Shown in pieces: positions 20,385-33,113 of a stretch of 64,000 bases of DNA. Positions within the stretch are counted from its first letter, which is position 1. Each line of letters begins with the position of its first letter. Where the stretch lies: assembly GCF_040954645.1 (NCBI RefSeq), contig NC_092806.1:27863644-27927643 (forward strand), in the 5' to 3' direction. The DNA is from Diabrotica undecimpunctata. Lineage: Eukaryota; Arthropoda; Insecta; Coleoptera; Chrysomelidae. The position numbers were made by a program, and so were the translations under genes. Below the pieces are notes generated by a model. It had not been told where the DNA came from. It searched no databases and saw nothing but the letters and a program-made list of their open reading frames with translations.

Positions 20385-21708
20385 CGCACAACCAAATTTA
20401 TATGGAATCACCATGTATTTCAAATTAATATTTTTTTCTTTTGAAAAAACTTGTTATTGTTGCGAAAAATAAAGGTTTGTTAAAAATACACAAACCAATA
20501 AAACAATCAGATAACACTGATCGGTACGGTATAGATTATTTTAGTTGTAAATTGAACGAAAATAAATAAACTAACTTACGCTTTCAAAAAGGAAAATATT
20601 GCTTATCTGGGTTTAATGGATGTGCAAAGGGGGTCTTAAGAATAGACCAAGATAAAGTCGCCAAAAAGTAACAACGGCTTGCCAGGATCGTTTTATTGTC
20701 CAAGTAGTTGGAAGAGATCCAACAATTTCGCATCCGCAACTCCAAAAGCAGTTTTTGGAAGGTACGGGTTAAGCACTATACAGCACTAGACAGTTACGGA
20801 TTCCCGAGTTAAACAGGCAGCACAAGATTCACCGCCTAAATTAGTGTCTTTAATACCAAAACTGGAACATTGGAAATTGGCAAAATGTACTATTTTCAGA
20901 CGAACCCAGGATTTGTGTAAAATCATATGACCGATGAATACGTGTACTTAGAGGGCGAGAAAGACAAGTGAGAACGGAAATAGCCAGATCTGTCCACAGA
21001 CCTAAAAGAGGAAATGTTATGTTCTGGGGAAGTAATATGGTCGGTGAAAAAACTTCTATCATTTCAATTCAACCAACTTTAATAGCTCTAAGGTATGTTG
21101 ATTTGATTCTAGAACCTCTAGTTAGACTTTGAAAAAGTGCAGTAGGAAAAAATTTAATTTTGATGCATGATAATTTACCTCCACATACCAAAAGAGTCAC
21201 TACAGACTTCCTTGAAGCAAAAGATATCGCTATTCTATAGTGACCTGCTTGCTCACCCGACCTTAACCCTACATCACATTTGTAAAATATGCTTAAAAAA
21301 ATAATTAGACCTCGCCGGAATAATACACAAAACACCGTACAGCTACAGTTGCTCTAGAAGAAAGGAAACAACCCACCACAATAAAATGTTGACAATTTGT
21401 TTAGGAGCATGTCCATGCGAATCGGAGGTTACATAAGTCTTAGGGTTAGTAATACAGACTACTAAAAAAAAACATAAATAAATAGAAACAATTTAAACAT
21501 CATTCCTTGTATATTGAAATTTTGTATTCTATTGACTTTTAATTTCAATTTTCTTATTTAAGAATTTAATGCGCTGCTTTAATCTTTATATATTGGTGAT
21601 TGATTAAATTGTTTTAAAATAAATATTCTTTGACTCTGTAGTTGTTTTTTTTAATTCGCTTAAAATAATAAGAAATATCAGATGATTCCATATAAGTTTG
21701 GTTGTGTA
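20385..21708 (+). mobile_element. Tc1-like transposon, defective
   Basis: Inverted ends ACACAACCAAACTTATATGG (right, reversed) and GCACAACCAAATTTATATGG (left) flanked by TA at 20383-20384 and 21709-21710. The length of 1324 bp is typical of Tc1. The plus-strand relic of the transposase shows VLFSDEPRICVKSYDRW, RPKRGNVMFWGS, LMHDNLPPHTK and a PDLNP box near 21260. Frameshifts and stops throughout make it inactive. Confidence 0.85.
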
Positions 21709-21844
21709 TATATGATTATGAGTGTAGTATATGTGATATAGAAAAAGAGAGGACCCAGTAATACTGAATTTACAACAATTATTTTTTGTGTAAGTAGGTA
21801 CACATTTCTAATAATTAGATAAGTAATTGATCAAAATTTGTTGA

Positions 21845-22260
21845 GGGTAGGAAAGTTATAGGGAAATGCAGAAAAATTAGATGATTACAGTATGGATATA
21901 ATTGCCTTGCAAGAAATTAAATATCAAGAAAAATAAGAGGTACGAAAGAGCAGTTACTCATACAACTTATTATTACAGTGGCAGCTCAAGACAGAATAGC
22001 GATACTAGATTTATGATAAATGGAAAAACCTTGATAAAATTTATCGTGTATGTACCAATTACAACTACATAAGCCCATACTAATAAGCCTGATGTAGAAA
22101 TCAAAGATTCTTTCCATGTACTACAACAATGCAATTATAGTAGGTCATAGATTAGATGAGTATGCAATAATATACTTCGACATGTAAAGTTCATTAAATC
22201 TCGCAAAAATCGTTGGCTAAGTCACTTGCACCGAATGGACAATGATAGGAACACAAGAAA
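21845..22260 (+). pseudogene. LINE endonuclease and RT-tail debris
   Basis: Around 21875-21930 the plus strand reads LDDYSMDIIALQEIKYQEK, the start of an apurinic-type endonuclease domain (MDIxALQE). Near 22175-22250 a separate scrap reads KSRKNRWLSHLHRMDNDRN, an RT-tail motif. Order suggests a collapsed LINE copy. 22260-22880 shows nothing recognisable. Confidence 0.45.
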
Positions 22261-22879
22261 TATTACAAAATGAAATTATGTCAAACATAAACCACGAGGA
22301 GGTCCTACAAGATTTGAGATGTGTTGCTTCGAAGTACTACCTATGACAACCAAAAGAATAAAAGTATCAGTTCTTGAAAATATTAACAACCCACGGCTTC
22401 AGTATAGCATCATATTTACAAGACTATTAAACAGGTTATTTGAAAACGATTTCTGTACTTTACAACAAAAAACGTGTAATTTTAATAACAATCATTGTGG
22501 TTTAGTCTCACAATATTGTCATAAGATTAATGAAAGAAATAATAGAGAAGGTACAAATATGAGCTAAGCTTGTAAAATGGGCTATGGCAATATTTTCGAT
22601 ACAACTGTCACCATCTATTAAGTAACACGATATTTTTTTGAATGTTAGTATATTATAAAACTTACCACTAATTACAGATTCCTTCTTCTCTCTTCTGACA
22701 AGCACAGTCTTGTGTAGAATGAGTTAATGTTTTACCGTTCTTTGGTGATTGTTTTCATCTCTAACTAGTGAATATTTATATTAAAAGTGATTTTTAACCA
22801 TCTAAATTAAGAAGGTTTATATTTTTATATATTGTTATAAATATTTTGAAACTTCAGTAAGATTTAAAATATTCAAAAG

Positions 22880-23610
22880 GTTCTAAAAATTTTGCCTATT
22901 TAAAATCACAGACTGAGGAAATTGCAGTGAATGAATCTCGCGTTCCTGGAATTTTCCCTCTTGACAAAAACATCTTTTCGGAAGCGGATTTTCTTGCTGC
23001 AGAAATAGAAAAAGGAAATCGGGAATAATTTAGCTACTTGTAATTCCAAGCAAAAGATCAACCAAATTTCAATTAAATATAGGACAACCAATTCTAGATG
23101 TTCAATTCAACAAGAACCATCTACTGGAATACAAAGAAAATTTCTGGCGCCTTATGACATTTCGCCAATCCCGATTTCCAAAAAGAAAACCACTAACAGA
23201 GGAAAAAAAAGCATCGCAAGCAGCTTTAAGTACCTTATCCTGTTATAAAGACGAATTATTGCAAAGCATTGCAAAAAAAGGTAAAAAGATGATAAATCAA
23301 TAAAAAAGAAGGTTTTCTCTCAATCAATTACCGCAAAAATCTCGAAGGAAAATAAAGTTGAGCTAGCAGGGGACACTGAAAGTGAAAACGTTGAATCACA
23401 GCTAAATTTAGAGGATATATATTTAGATGAAGATAATATGCCTGGCCAGAAAGAACCACACAATTTAGATGCGGAATGCAGCTTCTGTGAAAGCAAATTT
23501 TCTGATGACCGCAATGGTGAACTCTGGGTTCAATGTTTGATGTGTTGCTAATGGTGACATGTTGACTGTGCAGGGGAGAATAGAGATAGTGATGTTTGCG
23601 ACTTCTGTCG
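22880..23610 (+). pseudogene. pogo/jerky-type transposase 3' half with PHD-like tail
   Basis: Plus-strand frames in pieces: GIFPLDKNIFSEADFLAAEI (end of the DDE region), then KPLTEEKKASQAALSTL, then an acidic stretch and a cysteine cluster ECSFCESKFSDD...WVQCLMCC...WCHVDCAG...CDFC. A C-terminal PHD-like zinc motif after a pogo DDE domain is the same arrangement as in the element at 26836-29724. Stops and frameshifts show it is dead. Confidence 0.65.
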
Positions 23611-23699
23611 TAGTGACTACTATGTATTCTTTTATATTATATTCTTTAATGACTTCAGAGGTTTTTCCAATTTTGTTATTTAATAAGAGCTTATACAAG

Positions 23700-23965
23700 T
23701 AATTCGAACTTAAGATAGGACGTCTGAGATGGGTAGGGCATGTAATGCGGATGGAACAAAATTTCCCAGCTAGAAAAATGCTCCTTGATAGACCCATTGG
23801 TCAGAGAAGAAGAGGAAGACCGAGAACAAGGTTCTTTAATAACATAGATGAAGACGTGAGAAATATGGGAATACGTGCTTGACGGCGGAAGGCGATGGAT
23901 AGCGACGACTGGAAAGAAATTGAGGAGGCTGGGACCCACACAGGGTTGTAAAGCCAAAATGATGA
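23700..23965 (+). pseudogene. Non-LTR reverse transcriptase C-terminus
   Basis: Plus-strand frame reads GRLRWVGHVMRMEQNFPARK, then RPIGQRRRGRPRTRF, then MGIRAWRRKAMDSDDWKEI and a stop near 23951, followed by the 3'-end motif ATGATGATGATA. A second copy of the same tail is at 39520-39790. Confidence 0.7.
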
Positions 23966-24665
23966 TGATATATAAGTAATTTCTATCTATTTATTACAGT
24001 AGCCCATATTTGTTTCACATTGTCCAAGGTCCTTTCATGATCAAAAAAAATATATTAAAAAAATCCATTCTAATTAAATCAAAGAATTCTCCGAATATTG
24101 ATAAGAAAGCGGCTAGTTGAGATATAAGTCCAAGAACAAATATTATAAGTCGAAAATACGCGAAATATGTTAAATAAATGAAACGGTAACCCATATTTGT
24201 AACTTTTCTAATAAAAAATAATAATATCGTATGGCATTTTTGCCGGCGAGATCCTTCCGGCGCCAATTGCATCTTAATCTTGTTTCAAGTAGTAAGTGCC
24301 GATGCGCACACTAGCTCAGGGGGATCGACGGCTTAACGTGCCCTCCGAAGACCGGTGAACGTCTCGTATCATTTTTAGAAATGAAAACATCGTTGTTGGT
24401 GTTGAGATAATAAATAATATAAAATAATGTCGAATAAAGAATAATAAGCAGTGTGAAACATTTCAAAAGGAAATAATTTAAAAACCCTATAATATTACAA
24501 TTACGAGTAACTCCCATTACCAGCATGGTGGGATAATGGGATGTCAAAAAACCTTACTAGATCAATATTTAAATTTGTTTAATGGCTAATGGTACGGTTT
24601 AAAAAAATTATTTCCTTAGGTGGCTTATACTCCTCCATCTTATATAAACATACTAACACAGTCTG

Positions 24666-25170
24666 AGTTTCCTCCTCCTAAGAGCCTTCTCTGTTGAGGT
24701 TGGCGATCAACATGGCAAATTTCTCTCTGTTCTGGGCTTGATGAATTAATTCATTTCCTCTTGTGTGGGTCCAATCTCTGATGTTTCGTAGCCTAGATTT
24801 TTTCTTTCGTCCTATGCCCCTTTTACCTTCAATCTTGCCTTCTAATATTACCTGGAGCTGCTCAAATTCCCTATGGCGCATTATGTGTCCTAGATATGAC
24901 GTCTTTCTAATTTTGATAGTATTGACCAGATGAGGGCGTGTGTTTATTGCTCTTAGTACTTCTTCATTCGTAGTTCTGCTGGTCCAGCTTATTCTTAGCA
25001 TTCAGCGGTACATCCACATTTAAAATGAATTTAATTTGTTGACGTCATACTGTTTTAATGTCCAGGTCTCACAGCCATATAGTAATAGAGACCACACATA
25101 ACACTTTAGTGTTCTCAATCTTATTGAGACTGATAGCTTGGGGTTACAGAGCTTTTTACGCATATTCATG
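24666..25170 (-). pseudogene. Non-LTR reverse transcriptase C-terminus
   Basis: Minus-strand frame of about 107 codons: RISWTSRTTNEEVLRAI, KTSYLGHIMRHREFEQLQ, EGKIEGKRGIGRKKKSRL, REKFAMLIANLN. Further upstream (to 25170) SLLLYGCETWTL-type sequence is readable with breaks. This is the post-RT connector and tail of a LINE. The same family is seen at 39147-39295 (+). Confidence 0.75.
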
Positions 25171-25210
25171 AATCAGTCTGAGTTTAATAACCAATAAACT
25201 AACAGCTCTT

Positions 25211-25212
<2 letters not shown>

Positions 25213-25278
<66 letters not shown>
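25213..25278. repeat. (TA)n microsatellite
   Basis: Over 30 TA units between an RT tail and a MITE. Confidence 0.9.
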
Positions 25279-25280
<2 letters not shown>

Positions 25281-25286
25281 GGTAAT

Positions 25287-26573
25287 ATACAAGGGTGCGG
25301 AACAGTATAAGGAAGTCCAGTTACTCATTTGTCGTAAGGTATACAAAAAAAATTGAAGTAAAAGTTAAAGCATAGGTACATAGACCATACTTTGTAAATA
25401 TTTTCAGATATACCGGGGCACCCATATTGACGGTAGATCAAATTTATCTCATTTTAATGAAACAATGGCATTGGTTTTGCAATGTTATATGAGGTTGTTT
25501 AACTCTTGTGTTGCCAACCAAATAAATTTACACTATTGGCCAGCGGGGTACCCATATACTACTTTTTATGTAAAATTCCGCTGTAACTTAAAAAATAAAA
25601 ATAAGCAAGTATTTTTGTTACACTTCTTTCCTAGCACAAATACCAGTTCCTCCAAAACCAATCAATCAGTTCCTTTTAAGAAAAATTCATGTTAGTAATA
25701 GTAACAAAGCGACAGGAACTATAAAAAATAGTTTAATGTCAAAATTTTAAGCAAGTTTAATGTCAGTCATAGCCAACTAGGTAGAATATTGTGTTTTCAT
25801 TAATATTTTACACACCAACAATCTTAACTACTTGGCTATTTTGATATCCCATCCAATATTATCTAACAAATTAAGGATCAGTCTAGTTATTAGTTTCTTT
25901 TCAAAAAATTATTTCTGATTGAATATTTTCAAGGTCAACTTAATAAAATTTTACTTAATTTTTGTTGCAATTAATGTGTGGCTCAAAGAATCACGAATCA
26001 ATCACAAATTAAAGCAGTTAGGTATATGGAATGCTTAAGAAATAATAAGGTACCATAAAATAATATTCTAATACAATTCTAAAATACAGGGTTTTCCATA
26101 TAAGATAACTTATTGCGAGTTTCGACCAATCCTGTATACGAAAAATAAATATTTCGCTACGTTAATAATTTTGGATAATAGTAGACTATATTAAATATCG
26201 TTTGAACATAAATAGCCTTTTGATGCCAAATATCTACAATTCTGCAGGGTGTTGATGTTGCTAGGAAATTTAAAAAAATCTTAACTACCTCGCATAAAAT
26301 TGCAAAACCTTATATTTCAAAAACGAGAACATCGAGAACAGTCCAAAAATGTAAAAAATATATAGTGTGTTCGATTAAAAAGAAAGATGTTTGTTCCACT
26401 CTGTTAATATGGGTGGCCCTGTATATTTGAAAATGTTTTGATAATAAATATGGCCCTATCTATGCTCCAAACTCAATAATTTTTTTCCTATCCCTTATGA
26501 ATGAATTATGAATCTCATAAAATAATGAGTAATTGGACTTCCTTGCTGGCATTAATATTGCACCCTGTATATT
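25287..26573. mobile_element. MITE-like element with ATATACAGGGTG-type inverted ends
   Basis: The left end (ATATACAAGGGTGCGG, then AAGGAAGTCCAGTTACTCATT) is inverted at the right end (ATATACAGGGTGC, then AAGGAAGTCCAATTACTCATT when reversed). A second inner pair, GGGGCACCCATATTGACGG and GGGCCACCCATATTAACAG, lies inside. No transposase is readable. Ends of this kind are common on mariner-type nonautonomous elements. Confidence 0.6.
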
Positions 26574-26835
26574 TAATTATACTTTATAAGTACAACAAAA
26601 ATATTACTCAGATATTAAAACTTGTACCTACCTTTTTTCTAGCAATCACTGATCCTGATACTTTAACGATCGAGTTAAATTACGTGAAAACTAAATGTAC
26701 ACATAAACACACAAACATAATTAAAATTGCAGATACACATACTGCAGTAAACAACAGAGTATTAGATTTTAATTAATATTCTACAAAGATATGTCAATAC
26801 ATTAAATAATATAAATATTACAAATGTACACCAAC

Positions 26836-29724
26836 AAAGGGTATCCTCGTGAAAGGCAAAATGTCCTTGCTCCCAGAATTCAATTTTTTTTCCTGCTTTT
26901 ACGTTCTATGTGATTAAAAAATAAGACTCAGCGCAATTTTAGCCCCCCCCCCCCCCCCCCTCCCCCCAACCCCTACCGAAGAGGTAAATTTTTTGATTTT
27001 ATTTTTTAGGTGGGATGCAATAACAATTTCAAAAATTCGCACACATAGTTGAGGCTTTTACAAAACTTGTCTAATTTTTTATAGACCCGTGTACATAACC
27101 TAAAAATGCATTTTTTTTTTTTTTCGAAAAAAGCGTATAATTTTTTTTTGGAGGTGGCTACAGGTCCAATTTTTTTTTACTTTATGTATTTGATCAAAAA
27201 CTATATCTCTGATTGTTTTCAGATTTTTTCGTAAAGAGCGTCATCTTCAAAAATCCGAAAAATTGTTTTTTTAGGGGATTTGATATATTTTGAAGTCTAT
27301 AAAACGAAGAAAATCCCCCAAAACTCATAAAAAACAGTTTCGGGTTTTTGGAGATTTCGTACCTTACGAAAAATAATAAAACTAATCGGGGCTGCTGCCA
27401 CCTAGAAAAAAAAAAAGGACAAGTATAAATAGGGGAGGACAAATATTCAATGAGGCAAGTTGATACAACGGACCGGGGCACATTGATACGGTCTAATATC
27501 TGGTGCGGAACTATACTAGGAAGAATCCCAATTGAGAACTTCGAGAAAGCCTATGAAGCCGTCAAAGTCCAAACGATGTCTCTGCAGGAAGCAGCTATGG
27601 CCTTCGGGATCGACAAAATGACTGTTTACATTTGTAAGAAATAACGACAAATCCGACGGACAAAAGATTACAATGGGATATGCTAAACCAAGATAGATTT
27701 TTCTGAAGTCTGAAATTGAAGAGTATATAATCCATTCAACGAACATTTATTATGGACTCATAAATAGTTCTTAAAACATTAAAATATTAGCTTATGAACT
27801 TGTTATAGCTAATAAGAATGTCATTGCTGTACCTGATACATGGGTTAGCCATAAAATGGCTACAAAAGACTGGTTCACATTATTTATGAAAAGACACAAT
27901 CGACTATCAATCAGGGAGCCTGTAGCTATGAGCCTTAATCGTCCAAACAGCTTTAATAAAACCAATGTTATTCTATTTTTTGATAATTTGAAATATGTTT
28001 AGGAAAATTACAAATTTGAAAACAAGGGTATGTGGAGTGTCGATGAAACCGGTGTGTGAACAGTAGAGGCCAAATAAAATTGTAGCAGAAATACCATCCT
28101 TGTTTGTTAGTTTTGGACAACCATGAATCACATGTTTCTATTGAAGTGCTTAATTGACGATTTAATGACGCACAATTCAGATAAAACAGTGATAATTTAC
28201 GATATTCCTGGCATCGTGAATTTGGCACTGCCCAAAGCAATAAATCCTACGAATATTATTTCTGGATTTCAAGCCACAGCAATCGCGCCCTACAACAAAG
28301 ATGTGTTTACTGATGCTGATATCTTGTCAAGGTCAGTTACAGATAAAGGATAGAGATGACTTTTCAAAACAGCGCTGTCGAAACTACCCAGGCTGGGACT
28401 AGTCAAGTTGAGATTATACAGTCACAGGAGCACCAATCTACGTCTTCTGCGAGTAAGACTGTTTCTATACACCTGTCCACGCTGACTCTTCAACAATCGT
28501 CCCTATCCAAAAACTAGAGAGGAAAAATAATAAAAAAGGGGAAGAAATCCTTGAAATCTGCGGAAAAAGTAAAAAAATAAAATGATCAAGACTGGCTTAA
28601 AGGAGAAGATGAAACAAAATTTCAAAGAAAATGATCAAGGTTGAATCTGTATCTGAGGAAGAGGATGATACCTTGTGTCTCATATGTTTGGAGCCTTACT
28701 CGAAATCCAAACCTGGTCAAGACTGGATACAATGTATGTCATGTAAAAACTGGGCCCACATTGAATGTGACAGACAGTAAAGTGTACCATTGTATTCATT
28801 GTACCTCTGACTTTGAAATTAGCTATTCAGACAAAGTTTTGAACAAAAACATCATAATTTGTGTGAATAATATCAATAATATATTTTACTTTTCACTTTT
28901 GTACTTCTTTTTGTTAAATAAATACTTACTTGGAATATCACTTTAATATTCCATTTAATGATTAATTTCTGCCTTAATATCCAAGTTCATATTAGCTGCC
29001 CCCAGCTAATATGATATATTGAAATATCATATAATGACAATATCAAAAAGTTAATATCTTAGAAAAATTTGCAACATATGAAAATATATCGTAACGTTTT
29101 TAATAGGAAAAAAAAAGTTAAATTAAAATACGAAATTTGTCTCAACTTGCCCCGCTCACTCCTACGCTATGCATTGTTAGGTTACATACACTCAACCTAG
29201 GGGTCTATAAATATAGACAAATTGTGCCGAGTGTTATTTTTTTAATCACAAAAAGTAAAAATATAAGAAATTTAATAATTCAGGTTAATGTCACAAAATA
29301 TGTTTAACCCTTCCACCTATAAAAAAACCTCGATTTGATATATTTTGAAGTATATAAAATGGAGAAAATCCCGCAAAACCCCTAAACAGTTTTTCTGATT
29401 TTTGAAGATGGCATTTTAAATACATAAAATAAAAAAAATGGTCCTGCAGCCATTTCCAAAAACAAATTACAAAAAATACGGTTTTTTCGAAAAAAAAAGC
29501 ATTTTTTTTTAGGTTATGTACACTCAACATACTGTGCCTGTGAATTTTTTTAAACTGATTGCATCACACCTAAAAAAAATAAAAACAAAAAATTTACCCT
29601 TTTTGGTGGTAGGGGTGGGGGGCTAAAATTGCGCTGAGCCTTATTTTTTTAATCGCATCACACGTAAAAAAATTTAATTCTGGGAGTGGGGGCATTTTGC
29701 CCATCTTAATGAGGGATACCCTTT
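26836..29724 (+). mobile_element. pogo-like transposon with long inverted repeats, decayed
   Basis: Ends AAAGGGTATCC / GGATACCCTTT, followed by inverted arms of several hundred bp; both contain CTCAGCGCAATTTTAGCCCC next to a C/G run (26942-26961 is nearly pure C). Plus-strand transposase relic: psq-type helix-turn-helix (MSLQEAAMAFGIDKMTVY), CENP-B-like DNA-binding part (DWFTLFMKRHNRLSIREP), GMWSVDETGV, then an internal deletion, LDNHESHVSIEVLN, FQATAIAPYNKDVF, and a PHD-like tail (LCLICLEPY...DWIQCMSCKNWAHIEC). Multiple stops and frameshifts. No clear target duplication. Confidence 0.8.
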
Positions 29725-31304
29725 ATTTCATTATTTTTTATACAAAAAATAATCTGATACAGATTGTTTATCTGTTATTACAGAAATAATAACTATTATA
29801 TCTGAACTGAAAACGTTGTTGGATGAAAAAAAGAAAATAATTCCCATTTTCTAATACTCAACAAAGGTATGCCAACAAATTTTTCAAAAATAAAACATTT
29901 TGCCCACAGAGAAACATATTTTTTATCTATATTAACATCAGTATCACCGGCTGAATATAGAATTATACTAAGTGCAAAATTTGAGATGTTATGCCTGTAA
30001 CACATTCCTTTCAGTAGACTTAAAAAAGACAAAACACCATTTCAGTAAACTACATTATCTCTCAGTGAAAACTTTGGGCTTTATATGATATTAATCGACT
30101 GGGAAATGTTTTAAAATTTTTGGGTATAAAAGAAAAGGAATAAAAAGTCTTAAACCATTAGCAGTTGTATTTAGTAATGCAGCTGTTAAGAAGTTATCTC
30201 ATGTGAAGGTTTTTTGTTGGAGGTTGAAGGTTGCAAAACCCATTTAAGTGTAGTTTTTAAATGGTACGAACATTGTTTGATAAAACAAGAATTACACAGA
30301 GCTTTTTTAAATGACAGAAGAGGAAAGGCAAGCAAAAATTACATAGAGCGGTAAAACCTGGCATCTAAAGATCATATAAAATCATTTTAAATTTGATTAA
30401 GAAGTTCTTGCAATTTATCAAGACAATGACCAAACTGGTTGAAACATCCAAAACTTTCATTGCGGAATTTGGTGGGTCAGGTGAGAATTTTAGTGATATT
30501 AGAGATAAAAGATCCAATTGGTATCTATGATTACATCATTTTTAACATACTTTGTTAATTAAAAGTATTTAAAACAAACAATGAGTAATCATAAATTGTT
30601 TTCTCATTGTAAAGAAAATAGTTATAACAAACTATCAGGTAAGACTTGGCAACCATGTTGTTTGCCATTTGCTAAAAATTTGTCCTTTACTTCCTTTGTT
30701 TATTTGTAGACAGATATTGAATACACAATTTAAGTTAAATTTCTTTCAACCAAAAAATAATGTGTGATATTTGACACTTCTCTGTATATAGTGTAATAGT
30801 ACACTATATACATAACACTTTATCATGCGGTATCGTAGGGACAAATCAAGATTACGGGTAGTGAGTAACTGTCGCATCTTTAAGAACGTATTTCTTGCTA
30901 TTTGACACAAATATGATAATTGTTCCTAACAAGTCTAAAGCATCATGGAAGAGCATACACCACACATCAAAAATAGAGAGTTAGCAAGCTTGAGTAAAAA
31001 TAATAAGAAAGAAAAGATGTCCCATAATTCAAAGTTATGTGTAGCGAAGGTTGGACTAATTTATTTTAAATTAAAATTTTCATCTTTTAATTTTACAGTT
31101 TATAACTTTTAGATAAAAAACTGCCACTGTTTTTCCACCAAAGTGGAAAGAATTTTTCGACAAGGGAGTCATGTGTAATACTCTTACATTACATTGAAGA
31201 ACATCTTAAAAAGGTTTCACAGAATTCTCTTATTTTTAGGATAATAATTGTGGTATCCTCACCTGATGCTCTAACAAATAACCAAATTGACTACCTGCTT
31301 ACAG
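29725..31304. other. Intergenic DNA, nothing recognised
   Basis: AT-rich. Short plus-strand scraps around 30240-30350 (VFKWYEHCLIKQELHR) look protein-like but cannot be assigned. Confidence 0.4.
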
Positions 31305-31306
31305 TA

Positions 31307-33111
31307 TACTCCCTCTATAACGAGGTACATTAGATGTTCCGTGAAATTTCTATTGAACGTTAACCCTCTATAGCGAGGCAAATTTGACTATAACGAGAGA
31401 AAATAAGATTGAAAAACGTGTTTTTTACGTTTTTGGCCCGGCCGTGGCCATAAATAAATGCCCTTTTTAACTGCCGCCCGCAATAAACTTCTGTTTAATA
31501 TACCGACCGATATTATGTTGTCGGAAATTTACAATTTATGTGTAAGGGTTTGACCATTCGCACCTAATAAACTACGTAAAGAAGCTTAAAAACATGACAA
31601 ATGAAACAAATTTCACCAGAATTTCATTTCACAGTTGTTTTTGTTGTAGATGTTTATCGTTTGTTTCCTGATTGTGCTTTTGCGTCTTGAAAGTTGTGTT
31701 GTACATTACATAGTCACATAGATTACACACTGTGACTCCTAAAAGAAAAGCATTTACTTTAGAAGAAAAAATTAACATCCTTAAAGATGTCGAGAACGGT
31801 AAGAAAGCAGACGTTTGTCGTTCAAGTTCCACTCTATTTACCATGCTCAAAAATAAACACAAGATTTTCGAAGCAGGTTCGTCTTTTTACGGTAAATCGA
31901 AAAAACTACGTGCCGCAACTAATAAAGAACTCGATACTGCAATGGTCACATGGTTTACCGTAAACAGGGATGCGAATGTTCCAATAAGTGGACCACTCCT
32001 TCAAGAAAAACAACATAGTTTACGCAGGCGCTAGGTGGTGATGAGCCGTTTTAAGGCCAGGCCCGAAATAACGTGTGCATAAATTTGCGTTGAAGCGAAG
32101 AGTGTTTCCAAAGAAGTCACCGACAACTGGTTGAAGGCATGGCCTACAATAAGACAAAATTACAGTGATAATAATGTTTTCAATGCCGACGAGCTGGGAC
32201 TCTTATTTAAATTTACTCCAGATAAGACACTCAAATTAAAAAATGAATGTTGTATAGGTGGCCAGTTATCAAAAGAAAGGGTAACTGTACTCGCCTGTGC
32301 CAACATATCCGGTTCCGAAAAAAGGAAGTTAGTCGTCATTGGGAAATCACAAAACCCACGATGTTTCAGAGGTTTGAATCAACTTCCTGTCACATATAAA
32401 TTTAATAAAAAATCGTGGATGAAAGTGGAGAACTTTTGAAGTGGGACGTCATTGTTTTTGATCTTCCGACGGATAGTGAAATTATCGCGGAAGTAATAAA
32501 TTCGCCGGCGGAGCGCGCTATCGTCAGTAACGAAAGTGATGAAGATGGAGAAGACAATCGCGGTGAATCTACGAAAGAACGTCCTAATAGACAAGATGTG
32601 GAAAGTGCTTTAAACATTGTAAGAAACTTTATCGAAAGACAAAACGCAAATGAAGAAGCATACAACTATTTCCCACCTTTAGAAAATGTGATAGATAGAA
32701 TGATACTGAACAATTTAAAGCAGTCAAAAATGACAGACTTCTTCCAATTGCAGAAGCAATAGTTTATGTTATCCTTGAAAATACGCTTTATACATTATGT
32801 AGTTGGAAAAAATGTAGGTACAGATTTTTTGTTTTAACATATATCATTGACAATAAAAGTAAACAACTCTTTTTTGTTTTAATATATTTTTCATTGACAA
32901 TAAAATTAAACCAACTTTTTTTTCAAAAACGCCATTCAAAAATAATTTAGCATCTTATATTGCTCCGAATGGCTTCACTATAGAAAGTTAATATTTTAGA
33001 AAAGTAGATATTCATATGTATGCATAGTATTATTGTTGTCTGATATAACGGAATCAGATTATAATTAGAGGTAATTAGTCTGCCATTTCAGTTCTCGTTA
33101 TAGAGGGAGTC
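31307..33111 (+). mobile_element. Tigger/pogo-type transposon, defective
   Basis: Inverted ends ACTCCCTCTATAACGAG with TA at both sides (31305-31306 and 33112-33113). Related CCCTCTATAGCGAGGC and GACTATAACGAG motifs repeat just inside the left end. Plus-strand transposase pieces: helix-turn-helix (KRKAFTLEEKINILKDVENG, 31735-), DDE part (VFNADELGLLFKFTPDKTL, GKSQNPRCFRGLNQLP, 32160-32440) with the usual ADETG altered to ADELG, and an acidic C-terminal region (32415-32762) ending SKMTDFFQLQKQ. The middle, with later catalytic residues, is deleted. Confidence 0.85.
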
Positions 33112-33113
33112 TA

